Below are positions 1 to 11,115 of a stretch of 63,967 nucleotides of DNA, one piece after another. How positions within the stretch are numbered: position 1 is the stretch's first letter; each line of letters begins with the position of its first letter. Below the pieces are notes generated by a model. The model searched no databases. It was not told the DNA's origin and saw only the letters and a program-made list of their open reading frames with translations. The stretch is from assembly GCA_020718845.1 (NCBI GenBank), contig DYRG01000013.1, positions 1-63,967 of the forward strand. The letters are read 5' to 3'. The translations under genes and the position numbers were made by a program. Source of the stretch: Thiomargarita sp. Its GTDB lineage: Bacteria > Pseudomonadota > Gammaproteobacteria > Beggiatoales > Beggiatoaceae.

Positions 1-2
1 AT

Positions 3-2024
3 GATCCTGTTCGTGAAGCAATTCATTCCGTATTTTTATATCATGCAATTCAAGCGGGCATGGATATGGGCATTGTCAATGCGGGACAATTAGCCATTTA
101 TGAAGATTTGCCAAGAGAATTAAAAGAAAGCGTCGAAGATGTGGTTTTAAACCGTAGAGAAGATGGTACAGAACGGCTTTTAGATATTGCTCAAAAATAC
201 AAAGGCGGTTCTTCGGTTCAAGAAAACAAACAAGATTTAGAATGGCGTAATTTACCCGTTAAGAAACGTTTAGAACACGCTTTAGTCAAAGGCATTACAG
301 AATACATAGAAACTGACACTGAACAAGCCCGTTTAGAATCAAATCAACCTTTGGATGTAATTGAAGGTGCTTTGATGGATGGAATGAATATTGTGGGCGA
401 TTTGTTTGGGGCGGGGAAAATGTTTCTTCCGCAAGTTGTAAAATCTGCCCGCGTCATGAAAAAAGCGGTTGCCTATTTAATGCCTTACATTGATGCAGAA
501 AAAGAGAAACTCGGTAATCTTTCTCAAAATAATGGCAAGATTTTAATGGCAACTGTCAAAGGTGATGTTCATGATATTGGAAAGAACATTGTTGGCGTGG
601 TGTTGCAATGTAATAATTTTGAAGTGATTGATTTAGGCGTGATGGTTTCTGCGGAAACAATTTTACAAACAGCGCGTGAGAAAAAATGCGATATTATTGG
701 TTTGTCGGGATTGATTACGCCGTCATTAGATGAAATGGTTCACGTTGCCAAAGAAATGCAGCGTCAAGGGTTTCAAATTCCTTTAATGATTGGGGGAGCA
801 ACCACCTCAAAAGTCCATACCGCCGTCAAGATTTCTCCACATTACAATTTGCCTGTGGTTTATGTGCCAGACGCGTCGAGAGCAGTGGGCGTTGCACAAA
901 GTTTGTTATCAGATGGATTAAAAGAAAAATATGCGGCTGATATTAAAGAAGAATATGCGCAAATTCGTGAGAAACGCTTAAATGCACAAGAAACCCGCAA
1001 ACACGTTTCATTGCAACAAGCGAGAGCAAATAAATTAGTTACGCAATGGCATTCTCCGAAAGCAAGTTGTGATTGTGGTCATCATAAGAAAGTCGATCAT
1101 TATCAACCAATTAAACCCTCTTTTCTAGGATTGAAAGTTTTTGAGGATTATCCATTAGAAGAGATTAAAAAACGAATTGATTGGAGTCCGTTTTTCCAAA
1201 CGTGGGAATTGGCGGGGAAATATCCGCGTATTTTAAATGACGAAGTAGTTGGAAAAGAGGCTCAAAAACTCTTTCATGATGCACAAATGATGCTTGAGCA
1301 AATTGTCAAAGAAAAATGGTTACAAGCCAAAGCAGTAATCGGTTTCTTTCCAGCCAATGCAGTTGAAGATGATCTTGAAATTTATACGAATGAAGATCGT
1401 CAAACAGTTCGAATTAAAACACATCATTTGCGACAACAACTTTTTAAATCTGGCAAACCCAATTTATGTTTAGCAGATTTCATTGCACCTAAAGAAAGCA
1501 ATGTTGAAGATTATATTGGGGCTTTTGCGGTAACAACAGGCATTGGAATTGAAAAGAAATTAGCCGAGTTCGAAAAAGAACATGATGATTACAATAGTAT
1601 TATGTTAAAAGCCTTAGCGGATCGATTAGCAGAGGCTTTTGCAGAACATTTACACGAACGGGTAAGAAAAGAGTTTTGGGGTTATGTTTCAAATGAAAGT
1701 CTTTCAAATGAAGAATTGATTGCAGAAAAATATCGAGGAATCCGTCCCGCACCAGGTTATCCAGCCTGCCCAGAACATACAGAGAAAGCGAATTTGTGGG
1801 CGTTATTACAACCCGATCAAAATGCTCAAATGACTTTAACAGAAAGTTTTGCAATGTTACCGACCGCCGCGGTTTCTGGATGGTATTTCTCACATCCAAA
1901 TTCGCAATATTTTGGAGTTGGAAAAATCGCTAAAGATCAAGTAGAAGATTATGCACAACGAAAAGGCATTTCTTTAGAAGAAGCTGAGAAATGGTTAGCC
2001 CCAATTTTGGGTTATGAATCTTAA
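3..2024 (+). CDS. metH: Cobalamin-dependent methionine synthase, C-terminal part (5' end outside window)
   Basis: MetH moves a methyl group from methyltetrahydrofolate to homocysteine through a cobalamin cofactor in the cytoplasm. The open frame runs unbroken from base 3, so the 673 visible residues are only the second half of a protein of about 1200. What is seen: the end of the folate domain, the cap domain, the cobalamin domain with the lower-ligand motif DVHDIG (His at about visible residue 190), and the C-terminal AdoMet-binding reactivation domain with [12 protein letters not shown] near bases 1743-1778. The homocysteine and most of the folate domain lie upstream of the window. It is convergent with the HPP gene, 15 bp away. 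A start at 60 is only an internal Met. Family assignment is very secure. Confidence 0.96.
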   Translation, partial: DPVREAIHSVFLYHAIQAGMDMGIVNAGQLAIYEDLPRELKESVEDVVLNRREDGTERLLDIAQKYKGGSSVQENKQDLEWRNLPVKKRLEHALVKGITEYIETDTEQARLESNQPLDVIEGALMDGMNIVGDLFGAGKMFLPQVVKSARVMKKAVAYLMPYIDAEKEKLGNLSQNNGKILMATVKGDVHDIGKNIVGVVLQCNNFEVIDLGVMVSAETILQTAREKKCDIIGLSGLITPSLDEMVHVAKEMQRQGFQIPLMIGGATTSKVHTAVKISPHYNLPVVYVPDASRAVGVAQSLLSDGLKEKYAADIKEEYAQIREKRLNAQETRKHVSLQQARANKLVTQWHSPKASCDCGHHKKVDHYQPIKPSFLGLKVFEDYPLEEIKKRIDWSPFFQTWELAGKYPRILNDEVVGKEAQKLFHDAQMMLEQIVKEKWLQAKAVIGFFPANAVEDDLEIYTNEDRQTVRIKTHHLRQQLFKSGKPNLCLADFIAPKESNVEDYIGAFAVTTGIGIEKKLAEFEKEHDDYNSIMLKALADRLAEAFAEHLHERVRKEFWGYVSNESLSNEELIAEKYRGIRPAPGYPACPEHTEKANLWALLQPDQNAQMTLTESFAMLPTAAVSGWYFSHPNSQYFGVGKIAKDQVEDYAQRKGISLEEAEKWLAPILGYES

Positions 2025-2039
2025 TTAATGAAACGTTAT

Positions 2040-2558
2040 TCATTTCAAATATAAATAAAAAGAAAGTGGATAACGGCGATGAGGAGAGAATAGATTAATC
2101 AAAAAAGCGAGCGTTAAAACTAAAGCAACATTGAGCAAAACAATTTCAAATAAACGTACAGAACCCATTTGTTGTGCACTAAACAATGTAAATAACGCCG
2201 TTCCGCCTGATGGAGGATGAACACAATGCAAATAGTGAGTTGTTAATAACGTAATTGCAATGACAACACCACTAATTTGAATTAAAGTCAAACTATTGAT
2301 TAAATTAGGTATTTTTGAACCCAACAATCCGAATAAAACCGCAAATAAATGCCCACCCAAAACGTGCCAAGGTTGAGAAAGATCACCATGCGGTCGATAG
2401 AAAATTAAAATCGCCGACGCGCCCATCGATACTAAAAGAACGGGTTGGAAAATTGAGGAAGTCAGGCTTTCACAAAGAAACCCAATTAAGGTAATTGTTA
2501 AACCCGCTCCAAGCGCACTAATCCAAATATCTAAATGTGTTTGTTTCATGAAAGGCAT
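2040..2558 (-). CDS. HPP family integral membrane protein
   Basis: A 172-residue protein with about four to five hydrophobic segments and the family signature CVHPPSGGTALF in the middle, which gives the HPP family its name. Members are small inner-membrane proteins; some are linked to nitrite transport in plastids and cyanobacteria, but the bacterial role is mostly unproven. The start is an ATG with no strong Shine-Dalgarno. It lies between metH (convergent) and the chemosensory cluster on the same strand, 97 bp downstream of the cheW-like stop. Nothing in the context gives a substrate. Confidence 0.85.
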   Translation of the reverse strand: MPFMKQTHLDIWISALGAGLTITLIGFLCESLTSSIFQPVLLVSMGASAILIFYRPHGDLSQPWHVLGGHLFAVLFGLLGSKIPNLINSLTLIQISGVVIAITLLTTHYLHCVHPPSGGTALFTLFSAQQMGSVRLFEIVLLNVALVLTLAFLINLFSPHRRYPLSFYLYLK

Positions 2559-2655
2559 TTTAGCAAATATTTTGCTTAAAAAACCTTGAGGAAAATCAAT
2601 AAAATGGGAGAAATAAAAGAAAGGAAATTAAAGGGACAAAATGCGTCCCATAAAT

Positions 2656-3150
2656 TTAACTAATCATGAGTTCTTTGATAGAAAGGACTTGCTCTAAATT
2701 TAAAATCGTAATGAAACCACCGTCAATGCGCCCAACATTTTGAATGAAATCCGAACGAATTCGATTTCCAAAAGGCGGCGGTGCTTCTAAATCTGAAACC
2801 GCTAAATTAATCACATCATTTACCGCATCGACCACAATGCCCATTTTAACGGATTCTTGGTTGTAATTAACGGTCACAATTAAAATACAAGTACGTTTAT
2901 TTTCTTTGATCGGTTCTCCACCCATTCTAATGCTTAAATCAATGACGGGTAACACATGACCCCGCAGATTTAAAACCCCTCTCACGCATTCAGTTACCAT
3001 TGGAACAGGTGTTAAATGTGTGTATTCAATGATTTCATTAATGTAAGAAATTAATACCGAATAGATTCGTTCATTTAACGTAAAAACTAAGAACTGTTGT
3101 TTGTCTTGTGAAAGATTGATGCTTGATTGAAAATGTTCGACGGTTTGCAT
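2656..3150 (-). CDS. CheW-like chemotaxis/signalling adaptor
   Basis: A 164-residue single CheW-like domain: the beta-barrel pattern is visible, including the conserved segment RGVLNLRGHVLPVIDL near residues 60-75 and IVVDAVNDVINL later. CheW-type proteins couple methyl-accepting receptors to a histidine kinase at the inner membrane. It is the last gene of a compact minus-strand cluster; its ATG follows the stop of the hybrid kinase with one base between, so the two are almost certainly co-translated. No CheA is visible, so whether it serves the neighbouring kinase or a distant CheA is open. Confidence 0.9.
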   Translation of the reverse strand: MQTVEHFQSSINLSQDKQQFLVFTLNERIYSVLISYINEIIEYTHLTPVPMVTECVRGVLNLRGHVLPVIDLSIRMGGEPIKENKRTCILIVTVNYNQESVKMGIVVDAVNDVINLAVSDLEAPPPFGNRIRSDFIQNVGRIDGGFITILNLEQVLSIKELMIS

Positions 3151-3151
3151 A

Positions 3152-4330
3152 TCAATTTACTCTTTCTAAAGGAACTTGAAACCAAAAACTACTCCCTTTT
3201 CCAACAATACTATCTACGCCTAATTCTCCACCCATATTATCACAATATAATTTTGCTAATGCTAATCCCATTCCTAACCCTCCATATTCACGGGTTGTCG
3301 AGCCGTCACCTTGGCTAAATGCTTGAAATAAACGCTCTTGTTGATCTAAATTAATCCCGATTCCAGTATCGGAAATTGTAAAACGTAATTCAATTTGTTT
3401 GCCGAAATCTTCAACAACTTCTACTTTAGTTTCTATCTTTCCAGAGGGCGTAAATTTGATTGCATTTTCGAGGAATTTGTTTAAAATTTCTTTGACGTGA
3501 TCGTAATTGCCTTTGACGGTTGGCAAATCATCAGGGAGGATTTGATGAATAGCAAGTTTTTTAGTTAATACAGCAGGGGTGATATTAGTGAGGCAATCGT
3601 GAATTAATTCTCGGATTTCAAAGGTGGCAGTTTCTTGAATTAATTCGCCAGAAAATTGCTCTGCAAAACGTAACATATTATCTAAAATACTTAACAACAA
3701 TTTTCCCGATCTTAAAACTTCTTCTGCCATTTGAGTTTGTTCACCGTTTAGAGGGGTATCTTGCACCATTTCTTCTGTGACACCTAAAATGATATTCATG
3801 GGTGTACGAAATTCGTGGCTAATATTACGGAGAAACTGGGTTTTTAAAACGGAAACTTCGTGAGCTTTTTGATAAGAAAGTTGTAATGCGGACATTAAAG
3901 AACGTACTTGCGCAGTTTGATTTTCAACTTCTTTCTCAAGATTACTGCGCAATTTTGATAATTCAATATGGGTTGTAACCCGCGCAAACAGCTCATCATT
4001 TTGAAAAGGTTTGCTAACGTAATCCACTGCACCTGCTTGAAAAGCCTTGATTTTATTTTGAGTATCGCCCAATCCAGAAATAAATAAAATTGGGATATTG
4101 CTCAATTTGCTATCGGCTTTCATTTGTTTGCACGTTTCATAGCCGTCCCAACCTGGCATAACCACATCTAATAAGATTAAGTCGGGGCGATTTTCTCTGG
4201 CGACAGTAATGGCGCGTTGACCACTGTTCGCTAATAAAACAGCAAACCCTTGTTGTTCAAGGATTTCGTTGAGTGCGGCTAAATTGACGAGGCTATCGTC
4301 GACCACCAAAATGGTTGCTTTATCAGACAT
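3152..4330 (-). CDS. Response regulator-histidine kinase fusion protein
   Basis: 392 residues with no membrane segment. An N-terminal receiver domain comes first (DDS near residue 12, phospho-acceptor Asp in LILLDVVMPGWDGYE near 55, KPF near 107). A short coiled coil follows, then a HisKA dimerisation domain with the phospho-His in NISHEFRTPMN near 170, then a HATPase domain with an N box (LNKFLENAIKFTP), DTGIGI and GGLGMGLALAK. Domain order REC-HisKA-HATPase suggests a soluble kinase whose activity is set by phosphorylation of its own receiver. It sits between an MCP and a CheW-like gene, so it may take the place of CheA in a non-flagellar pathway; that is inference. Confidence 0.9.
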   Translation of the reverse strand: MSDKATILVVDDSLVNLAALNEILEQQGFAVLLANSGQRAITVARENRPDLILLDVVMPGWDGYETCKQMKADSKLSNIPILFISGLGDTQNKIKAFQAGAVDYVSKPFQNDELFARVTTHIELSKLRSNLEKEVENQTAQVRSLMSALQLSYQKAHEVSVLKTQFLRNISHEFRTPMNIILGVTEEMVQDTPLNGEQTQMAEEVLRSGKLLLSILDNMLRFAEQFSGELIQETATFEIRELIHDCLTNITPAVLTKKLAIHQILPDDLPTVKGNYDHVKEILNKFLENAIKFTPSGKIETKVEVVEDFGKQIELRFTISDTGIGINLDQQERLFQAFSQGDGSTTREYGGLGMGLALAKLYCDNMGGELGVDSIVGKGSSFWFQVPLERVN

Positions 4331-4365
4331 TTGTTACGTTTTTTGAGTAGTAGCCATGCAATGTG

Positions 4366-6666
4366 CTAGGAATGTAAAGGAGCGTCTTCGTTATCAAGAT
4401 GCTCAAAGGTTTCCAGTGTATCATTATCTTGCAGCTTAAAAAATAGCATTAATTGCTGCAACCGTTCAGCTTCGTGATTCATGGTTTCGGCGGTGACGGC
4501 GAGCGTTTCAGAAGCCGCGGCATTATGTTGAGTAACATGGTCTAAATTCACCATTGTTACATTAATTTGTTTAATGCCAGCGGCTTGTTCATCAGAACTA
4601 TAGGTAATGCCTTCGATTAATGCGGCGGTATTTTGAGCGCTTGGGACGATTTCTTTTAATAATTTCCCTGCTTTATCAGCAACTTGCAGACTGTTCGCCA
4701 CTAAATTTAAGATTTCACGCGCCGAAATTTGGGTATGCTCCGCTAAGGTTCGCACTTCCTCGGCAACCACCGCAAAACCGCTGCCGTGTTCACCTGCTCG
4801 AGCGGCTTCGATCGCGGCATTTAGCGCCAATAAATTCGTTTTATACGCGACTTCTTCAACGACCCGCACTTTGCTGGCAATTTGCTGCATCGAGTTGACC
4901 GTGTCATTGACCGCTTTGCCGCCTTCATCTGCCCGCATCGAGGACGCGCTTGCGATTTTGCTGGTGTGACGTGCATTGTCGGCGTTTTGTTCGATGGCGG
5001 AAGTCATTTCTTCCATTGCGGCAGAAATTTCTTCAACGCCCGCGGCTTGTTGGGTTGCACCGTCGCTTAATGCTTTGGCAGTGAAAGAAACTTCATTTGC
5101 CATTTCAAATAAACGATTGGTAGTTTCTCTAACTTGTTTAACCACTTGATACAAATGGGCTTGCATTTCATTTAAAGCGCGCCGTAATTTACCTAATTCG
5201 TCATTATTTTCGACAGTAATATTTCTACGCAAATCACCTGCGGCAATTCTTTCCATTAGTTTTATATTATCGTTCAAACTGGTGGTAATAAGTCGAGTTA
5301 TCCAAGTTGCTGATAACACGCCAATTAGAATACTCACAATCACAAAGAATAAAATAATAGATAACGTATTTTCCATTTCTATGGTAATTGCACGCTCTTG
5401 ATTTAAAAGGATTTTTTGGATTTCTTTTACGGTTTGATAAGCGCGTTCATCCATTTGCTTATCTAGTTGGTGTTGTTGAATTTCTAGGGTTGCATATTTA
5501 TCTAATTCTACAACGTAATTTTTAATTGAGTTGATTAAATCTTGCAAAAGATCAATATTTTTTTGGGTTTTTAATTTTTCAAGTAGTTTATTAGTAATAT
5601 TCAGTGCTTTTCCTAAATAAAAAACGACTTGAATTAAGTAGTGCTGATCGCCATTTCTAAAAAACAGCGCTTCTTGTTGACGTGCTAAGAGATAGAAATA
5701 AATGATTTGATTTGTATCATAAACTTTTTCCAAGCGTTCATCCGCTAAAACGTTTGTTGTAGAAACACTTTCTTTTAAATCTGCAAATTGCTCATTACGC
5801 AAACTTTGAAGATTTCGGATAATTTCAGAAACACTAAATTCAATATTTTGTAACGCTTCCTCATCTTCAGGTTGCTTAGTTTTTATTTGAGCATTATTTT
5901 TTTTATCTATATGATTTTTATATTGTTGTTGATAAGTTTCATATAATTGGCGAATGGTATCTAATTTATCGATATTTTGAGTTATTTGTAAGCCAGCCCG
6001 CAACTTCTTAATGATATTCAAAAATTGCTGACCTAAACTATCCACACTTAATGCTTGACGCGCATCATATTCATAGAGCAAATTCGTTTGTAGAATTCGA
6101 GCTTCCATAAACAATCGCACTAATTGATCGATGTAATTTTCAGAAACCAATTTAACATTAATCGTGCGTTCAATTTCATCGATATTTTCTTTTAACAAGT
6201 CCCGTTGCGTGCTATCTATAAAAAAGCTTTTTTGTAGCACATCTTCCGCCACTTTATTCATTTCTTGAGCAGCAATTCTCTTTTGCTCTGTAAAGCCATG
6301 ATAATTAACGAAATTTTTATCATATTCTTTTACATCAGCGATAATTTTTTCTAATTGTTCTTGATGAGCATCTGATTTAAGTAGTGTTTTTAATTGGGAA
6401 GTTTGATTCATTAAACTTTTGAGTAAAATTTGAAAGTTTTTGACGGACATTTCATTGTTATGAATCACGAAGTCTTTTTCTTGAAGGCGAGTTTGATAAA
6501 GCGTTTTAATAAAATCCTCGATGTTCATGATTTTTGCGGTTCGGTCGACAGCTTGTCGTTGACCAAACCAGCCAAAAAACGCCGTTCCTAACGTCAGGGT
6601 TAGAATTAGAGTAAAAATAAGCCCTAATCGCGTGCTTAATTGAAGATTTTTTAGCATAATGACCAC
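4366..6666 (-). CDS. Methyl-accepting chemotaxis protein with large helical sensor domain
   Basis: 766 residues. An N-terminal membrane segment lies near 13-34 and a second near 440-460. Between them is a roughly 400-residue all-helical periplasmic domain containing two EKDF/EALFFR-type segments (TRLQEKDFVIHN near 55; RQQEALFFRNGDQHY near 325), which resembles the HBM (helical bimodular) sensor fold. A HAMP domain follows, then the signalling hairpin with tip TNLLALNAAIEAARAGE. There is no C-terminal CheR-tether pentapeptide. The 6666 start is a GTG with AAGGA 12-13 bases upstream; an ATG at 6657 is possible but lacks a ribosome site. First gene of the MCP-kinase-CheW cluster. Ligand unknown. 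Confidence 0.92.
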   Translation of the reverse strand: MVIMLKNLQLSTRLGLIFTLILTLTLGTAFFGWFGQRQAVDRTAKIMNIEDFIKTLYQTRLQEKDFVIHNNEMSVKNFQILLKSLMNQTSQLKTLLKSDAHQEQLEKIIADVKEYDKNFVNYHGFTEQKRIAAQEMNKVAEDVLQKSFFIDSTQRDLLKENIDEIERTINVKLVSENYIDQLVRLFMEARILQTNLLYEYDARQALSVDSLGQQFLNIIKKLRAGLQITQNIDKLDTIRQLYETYQQQYKNHIDKKNNAQIKTKQPEDEEALQNIEFSVSEIIRNLQSLRNEQFADLKESVSTTNVLADERLEKVYDTNQIIYFYLLARQQEALFFRNGDQHYLIQVVFYLGKALNITNKLLEKLKTQKNIDLLQDLINSIKNYVVELDKYATLEIQQHQLDKQMDERAYQTVKEIQKILLNQERAITIEMENTLSIILFFVIVSILIGVLSATWITRLITTSLNDNIKLMERIAAGDLRRNITVENNDELGKLRRALNEMQAHLYQVVKQVRETTNRLFEMANEVSFTAKALSDGATQQAAGVEEISAAMEEMTSAIEQNADNARHTSKIASASSMRADEGGKAVNDTVNSMQQIASKVRVVEEVAYKTNLLALNAAIEAARAGEHGSGFAVVAEEVRTLAEHTQISAREILNLVANSLQVADKAGKLLKEIVPSAQNTAALIEGITYSSDEQAAGIKQINVTMVNLDHVTQHNAAASETLAVTAETMNHEAERLQQLMLFFKLQDNDTLETFEHLDNEDAPLHS

Positions 6667-6873
6667 GTTATTTGTTATTCCTTAGCGTTATTATAACTGC
6701 TTTATTGCAAGAAAGGATTTGATTTTGATACCCAATTAACGTAACCGTAGTTATAATCATTAAAAAACCAAAGGGTTGGTCTTTCTGGGTCATTCAAAGA
6801 TTTTTATCATTATAGCTAAATTTTTTGGGATTTGTATATCCATGATAAATCTCCTTTTTTCTATATTTTAAGC

Positions 6874-6912
6874 ATAAAAAAATCCCCTTTCTAAATTATT
6901 CAAAAAGGGGAT
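6874..6912 (-). terminator. Rho-independent terminator of rpoC
   Basis: A 9-bp stem, ATCCCCTTT (6882-6890) against AAAGGGGAT (6904-6912), with a 13-base loop. On the minus strand the stem is followed by a run of six T. It begins 14 bases after the rpoC stop and closes the rpo operon. Confidence 0.88.
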
Positions 6913-6925
6913 AAAGTTTGTTTAT

Positions 6926-9900
6926 TTAATCGTCTTCGTCGTCATCGAGGCTTGTGCCGAGCGCGGACGGGGTCATTAACGTGATGGGTGGCGGGGCGGG
7001 ACGTTTGCGACGTTCGGATTTGGGTTGCGTGCGACGTTCTTCGTGATACGCCAAGCCCGTTCCAGCAGGGATTAAACGACCGACAATCACGTTTTCTTTC
7101 AAGCCGCGTAAATCGTCGAATTTGCCGCTTACGGATGCTTCGGTTAAAACCCGCGTGGTTTCTTGGAACGATGCCGCAGAAATGAAGGATTCCGTCGCCA
7201 ATGACGCTTTGGTGATGCCTAATAAAATCGGTTCACCAAATGCGGGTTGTTTGCCTTCTTTGTGAGCGCGTTCATTTTCCTCTAAAAACCGAGCACGTTC
7301 CACTTGATCGCCTTTGAGCAAACGGGTTTCTCCAGAATCAGTGATATTCACCTTTCTCAACATTTGACGAACAATGGTTTCGATGTGTTTATCGTTGATT
7401 TTAACCCCTTGTAATCTATAGACTTCTTGCACTTCGTTCACGATGTATTCTGCTAATCTTGGAATGCCTAACAAACGCAAAATATCGTGAGGATTTGACG
7501 CGCCTTCGACTAACACTTCGCCACGTTCAACGTGTTCACCTTCAAACACATTGACGTGCCGCCATTTCGGAACAAGTATTTCAACTTGCTCACCTTGTTT
7601 ATCGGTGATAATTAAGCGTTGTTTTCCTTTAGTATCTTTACCAAAAGAAATAATTCCGCTAATTTCTGCGAGAATGGCGGGTTCTTTCGGAATTCGCGCT
7701 TCGAATAAATCTGCTACACGCGGTAAACCACCTGTAATATCACGAGTTTTTGAGGATTCTTGCGGTAATCTTGCAATAATATCACCGACTTCAACGCGCC
7801 CATTTTCCTCAACATTTAAAATCGCACGCGGAGGCAAATAATATTGCGCGGGCATTACTGAATCTGGCAATATCACATCATTACCATGTTCATCGACCAA
7901 TTTCACTAACGGACGCAAATCTTTTGCACCAGCTGGGCGTTGTTTGGGGTCCATCACTTCAACGCTGACAATGCCCGTCACATCATCGGTGCGACGGTTG
8001 ATCGTGACATTTTCGTGAACGTCAATAAATCTAACGAAACCATGCACTTCCGATACAACTGGGTGAGTGTGAGGGTCCCAATTCGCAACGATGTCGCCCA
8101 TTTCAAGCGCATCGCCATCCGCAACCGATAACACCGCACCGTAAGGCACTTTGTAACGTTCGCGTTCACGACCAAAATCATCCAACACCACAAATTCACC
8201 CGACCGCGATACCGCAATTAAACTCATCACGCCGTTGGTGTGTTTTTCAATGAATTTGACGTTGTGTAATTTCGCCTTACCCTTTGATTTTACTTGAATA
8301 CTGCTAATCGCCGCCGCTTTCGATGCCGCGCCCCCGATGTGGAAGGTACGCATCGTCAACTGTGTGCCTGGTTCACCGATGGATTGTGCGGCAATTACCC
8401 CGACTGCTTCGCCTTGATTGACCAAATGTCCACGTCCTAAATCGCGTCCGTAACATTTGGCGCACACGCCATGTTTGGCTTCGCAAGTAATCGATGAACG
8501 AACCACCACGCGATCGATGCCCATTTTTTCGAGTCGGTCGACGTTGTTTTCATCGAGAAGCGTTCCTGCCGCGATCATTTCTTCACTGTCTGGACGACGC
8601 GCATCTTCCGCCAATACCCGTCCCAACACGCGATCACGCAATGGTTCAACCACGTCCCCGCCTTCAATTAAGGCAGACATTTCTAAGCCGCGATGAGTTC
8701 CGCAATCATGTTCAAGAATCACCATATCTTGCGCAACATCGACCAAACGGCGCGTCAAATAACCTGAGTTTGCGGTTTTCAACGCGGTGTCCGCCAACCC
8801 TTTCCGCGCACCGTGTGTGGAAATAAAGTATTGTAAAACGTCCAAACCTTCACGGAAATTCGCGGTAATGGGCGTTTCGATGATCGATCCGTCGGGTTTC
8901 GCCATCAAACCCCGCATTCCCGCTAATTGCCGAATTTGCGCCGCCGAACCCCGTGCACCTGAATCCGCCATCATATAAATCGAATTAAAAGACGGTTGCT
9001 CAACTCGATTGCCATCTTTATCAAAAGAAATATCTTTACCAATTTTGTTCATCATTGCTTTGGCGATGTCTTCATTGGTTCTCGACCAAATATCCACCAC
9101 TTTGTTATAACGTTCACCATTGGTAATTAAGCCTTGTTGATATTGACGTTCAATCTCAGTAACTTCGGTTTCTGCTTTCTCCAATAAAACAGGCTTTTCT
9201 TCGGGGACAACTAAATCATTAATCCCCACAGAAACCCCTGCTCGAGTTGCATATTTGAAACCTGTGTACATCAAATTATCTGCAAAGGTCACGGTTTCTT
9301 TGATACCGATTTGTCGATAACAGGCATTGATCAACTTTGAAATGTTCTTTTTGGTCATGTTGCAATTGACCAAATCAAAACTTAAACCCACTGGTAAAAT
9401 ATCAGAAAGTAAAGCGCGTCCAATCGTGGTTTTCTCACGTTTTCCACGAATTCGAACTTCGATTTTTGTACCTAATTCCGCTTCATGATTTTCATACGCA
9501 CGATGCACTTCAGCCGTATCGACCAAACGCATCCCTTCGCCTTTTGCCCCGATCTTTTCACGCGACATATAATACAGACCTAAAACAACGTCTTGCGAAG
9601 GTACAATAATCGGTTCTCCATTCGCAGGAGAAAGAATATTGTTTGTCGACATCATAAGAACACGCGCTTCCATTTGAGCTTCCAAAGAAAGCGGAATATG
9701 TACCGCCATTTGGTCGCCGTCAAAGTCCGCGTTAAACGCTGTACAAACTAACGGATGTAATTGAATTGCTTTACCTTCAATTAACACAGGTTCAAATGCT
9801 TGAATCCCTAATCTGTGTAATGTTGGCGCACGGTTTAATAAGACGGGGTGTTGTTTAATAACTTCTTCTAAAATATCCCATACTTCTGGCGCTTCACGTT

Positions 9901-11104
9901 CAACAAGTTTCTTCGCTGCTTTGATGGTCGTTGCTAAACCGCGTAATTCCAATTTTCCAAAAATAAAGGGCTTAAAGAGTTCTAATGCCATTTTCTTTGG
10001 CAAACCGCATTGATTTAAATGCAGCGCAGGTCCCACCACAATTACCGACCGTCCAGAATAGTCAACCCGTTTTCCTAAAAGGTTTTGACGAAACCGTCCT
10101 TGCTTACCTTTAATCATATCTGCTAATGATTTTAACGGTAATTTATTTGAACCCGTAATTGCTCGACCACGACGACCATTATCTAATAACGCATCAACCG
10201 CTTCTTGTAACATCCGTTTTTCATTTCTGACAATAATGTCGGGTGCTTGCAAATCCAATAATCTTTTCAAACGATTATTTCTATTGATCACACGACGATA
10301 CAAATCATTCAAATCAGAGGTCGCAAAACGTCCGCCATCTAAAGGAACTAAAGGACGTAATTCAGGCGGTAAAACGGGAAGAACTTCAAACACCATCCAT
10401 TCGGGTTTATTTCCAGAACTTAGAAACGCTTCCATTAATTTCAAACGTTTGCTGAGTTTCTTCATTTTTGAATCAGAAGTTGTTCCAGAAATTTCTTCTC
10501 TCAAACGCTCAGATTCTCTCGCCAAATCCATGCTGCTTAATAAATCACGAATCGCTTCCGCGCCCATTTTTGCTTTAAAATCATCACCATGTTCTTCTAA
10601 CGCATCTAAATATTCTTCTTCGGTTAAAAGCTGACCACGATCTAATGCAGAACTACCTGGGTCAATTACAACATAAGCCTCAAAATATAGCACCCGCTCT
10701 AAATCACGCAAGGTTAAATCTAATAACAAACCCATGCGTGAAGGTAAAGATTTCAAATACCAAATGTGAGCAACTGGACTCGCTAATTCAATATGTCCCA
10801 TTCGATCACGGCGGACTTTTGCTTGCGTGACTTCAACGCCGCATTTCTCACAAACCACACCGCGATGTTTCAAACGTTTGTATTTACCGCACAAACATTC
10901 GTAATCTTTGATTGGTCCAAAGATTTTTGCACAAAACAAACCATCGCGTTCGGGTTTGAAAGTGCGGTAATTAATAGTTTCTGGTTTCTTTACTTCACCA
11001 TACGACCAAGAACGGATTTTCTCAGGCGATGCTAAACTAATACAAATCCGATCAAATTCTTGTATTTGTTCGAAACTGCTCAAAAGATTCAATAGGTCTT
11101 TCAT
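6926..11104 (-). CDS. rpoC: DNA-directed RNA polymerase subunit beta'
   Basis: 1392 residues, a normal length for proteobacterial beta'. Seen in order: N-terminal zinc-binding Cys cluster ([19 protein letters not shown], residues about 70-88), the catalytic magnesium loop [12 protein letters not shown] near 460, bridge/trigger helix sequences around [19 protein letters not shown], and a second zinc cluster around [17 protein letters not shown]. The C-terminus ends in an acidic tail LDDDEDD. It follows rpoB with an 11-bp gap on the same strand and ends in a clear terminator. Stretches of the 3' half (roughly 7900-8960) use more C/G-ending codons than the 5' half. Confidence 0.99.
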   Translation of the reverse strand: MKDLLNLLSSFEQIQEFDRICISLASPEKIRSWSYGEVKKPETINYRTFKPERDGLFCAKIFGPIKDYECLCGKYKRLKHRGVVCEKCGVEVTQAKVRRDRMGHIELASPVAHIWYLKSLPSRMGLLLDLTLRDLERVLYFEAYVVIDPGSSALDRGQLLTEEEYLDALEEHGDDFKAKMGAEAIRDLLSSMDLARESERLREEISGTTSDSKMKKLSKRLKLMEAFLSSGNKPEWMVFEVLPVLPPELRPLVPLDGGRFATSDLNDLYRRVINRNNRLKRLLDLQAPDIIVRNEKRMLQEAVDALLDNGRRGRAITGSNKLPLKSLADMIKGKQGRFRQNLLGKRVDYSGRSVIVVGPALHLNQCGLPKKMALELFKPFIFGKLELRGLATTIKAAKKLVEREAPEVWDILEEVIKQHPVLLNRAPTLHRLGIQAFEPVLIEGKAIQLHPLVCTAFNADFDGDQMAVHIPLSLEAQMEARVLMMSTNNILSPANGEPIIVPSQDVVLGLYYMSREKIGAKGEGMRLVDTAEVHRAYENHEAELGTKIEVRIRGKREKTTIGRALLSDILPVGLSFDLVNCNMTKKNISKLINACYRQIGIKETVTFADNLMYTGFKYATRAGVSVGINDLVVPEEKPVLLEKAETEVTEIERQYQQGLITNGERYNKVVDIWSRTNEDIAKAMMNKIGKDISFDKDGNRVEQPSFNSIYMMADSGARGSAAQIRQLAGMRGLMAKPDGSIIETPITANFREGLDVLQYFISTHGARKGLADTALKTANSGYLTRRLVDVAQDMVILEHDCGTHRGLEMSALIEGGDVVEPLRDRVLGRVLAEDARRPDSEEMIAAGTLLDENNVDRLEKMGIDRVVVRSSITCEAKHGVCAKCYGRDLGRGHLVNQGEAVGVIAAQSIGEPGTQLTMRTFHIGGAASKAAAISSIQVKSKGKAKLHNVKFIEKHTNGVMSLIAVSRSGEFVVLDDFGRERERYKVPYGAVLSVADGDALEMGDIVANWDPHTHPVVSEVHGFVRFIDVHENVTINRRTDDVTGIVSVEVMDPKQRPAGAKDLRPLVKLVDEHGNDVILPDSVMPAQYYLPPRAILNVEENGRVEVGDIIARLPQESSKTRDITGGLPRVADLFEARIPKEPAILAEISGIISFGKDTKGKQRLIITDKQGEQVEILVPKWRHVNVFEGEHVERGEVLVEGASNPHDILRLLGIPRLAEYIVNEVQEVYRLQGVKINDKHIETIVRQMLRKVNITDSGETRLLKGDQVERARFLEENERAHKEGKQPAFGEPILLGITKASLATESFISAASFQETTRVLTEASVSGKFDDLRGLKENVIVGRLIPAGTGLAYHEERRTQPKSERRKRPAPPPITLMTPSALGTSLDDDEDD

Positions 11105-11115
11105 CGCTTATTCTC

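Noticed and set aside
1600-1899. 99-codon minus-strand frame inside metH
   Set aside because: Antisense shadow of a conserved domain; no ribosome site and no recognisable product.
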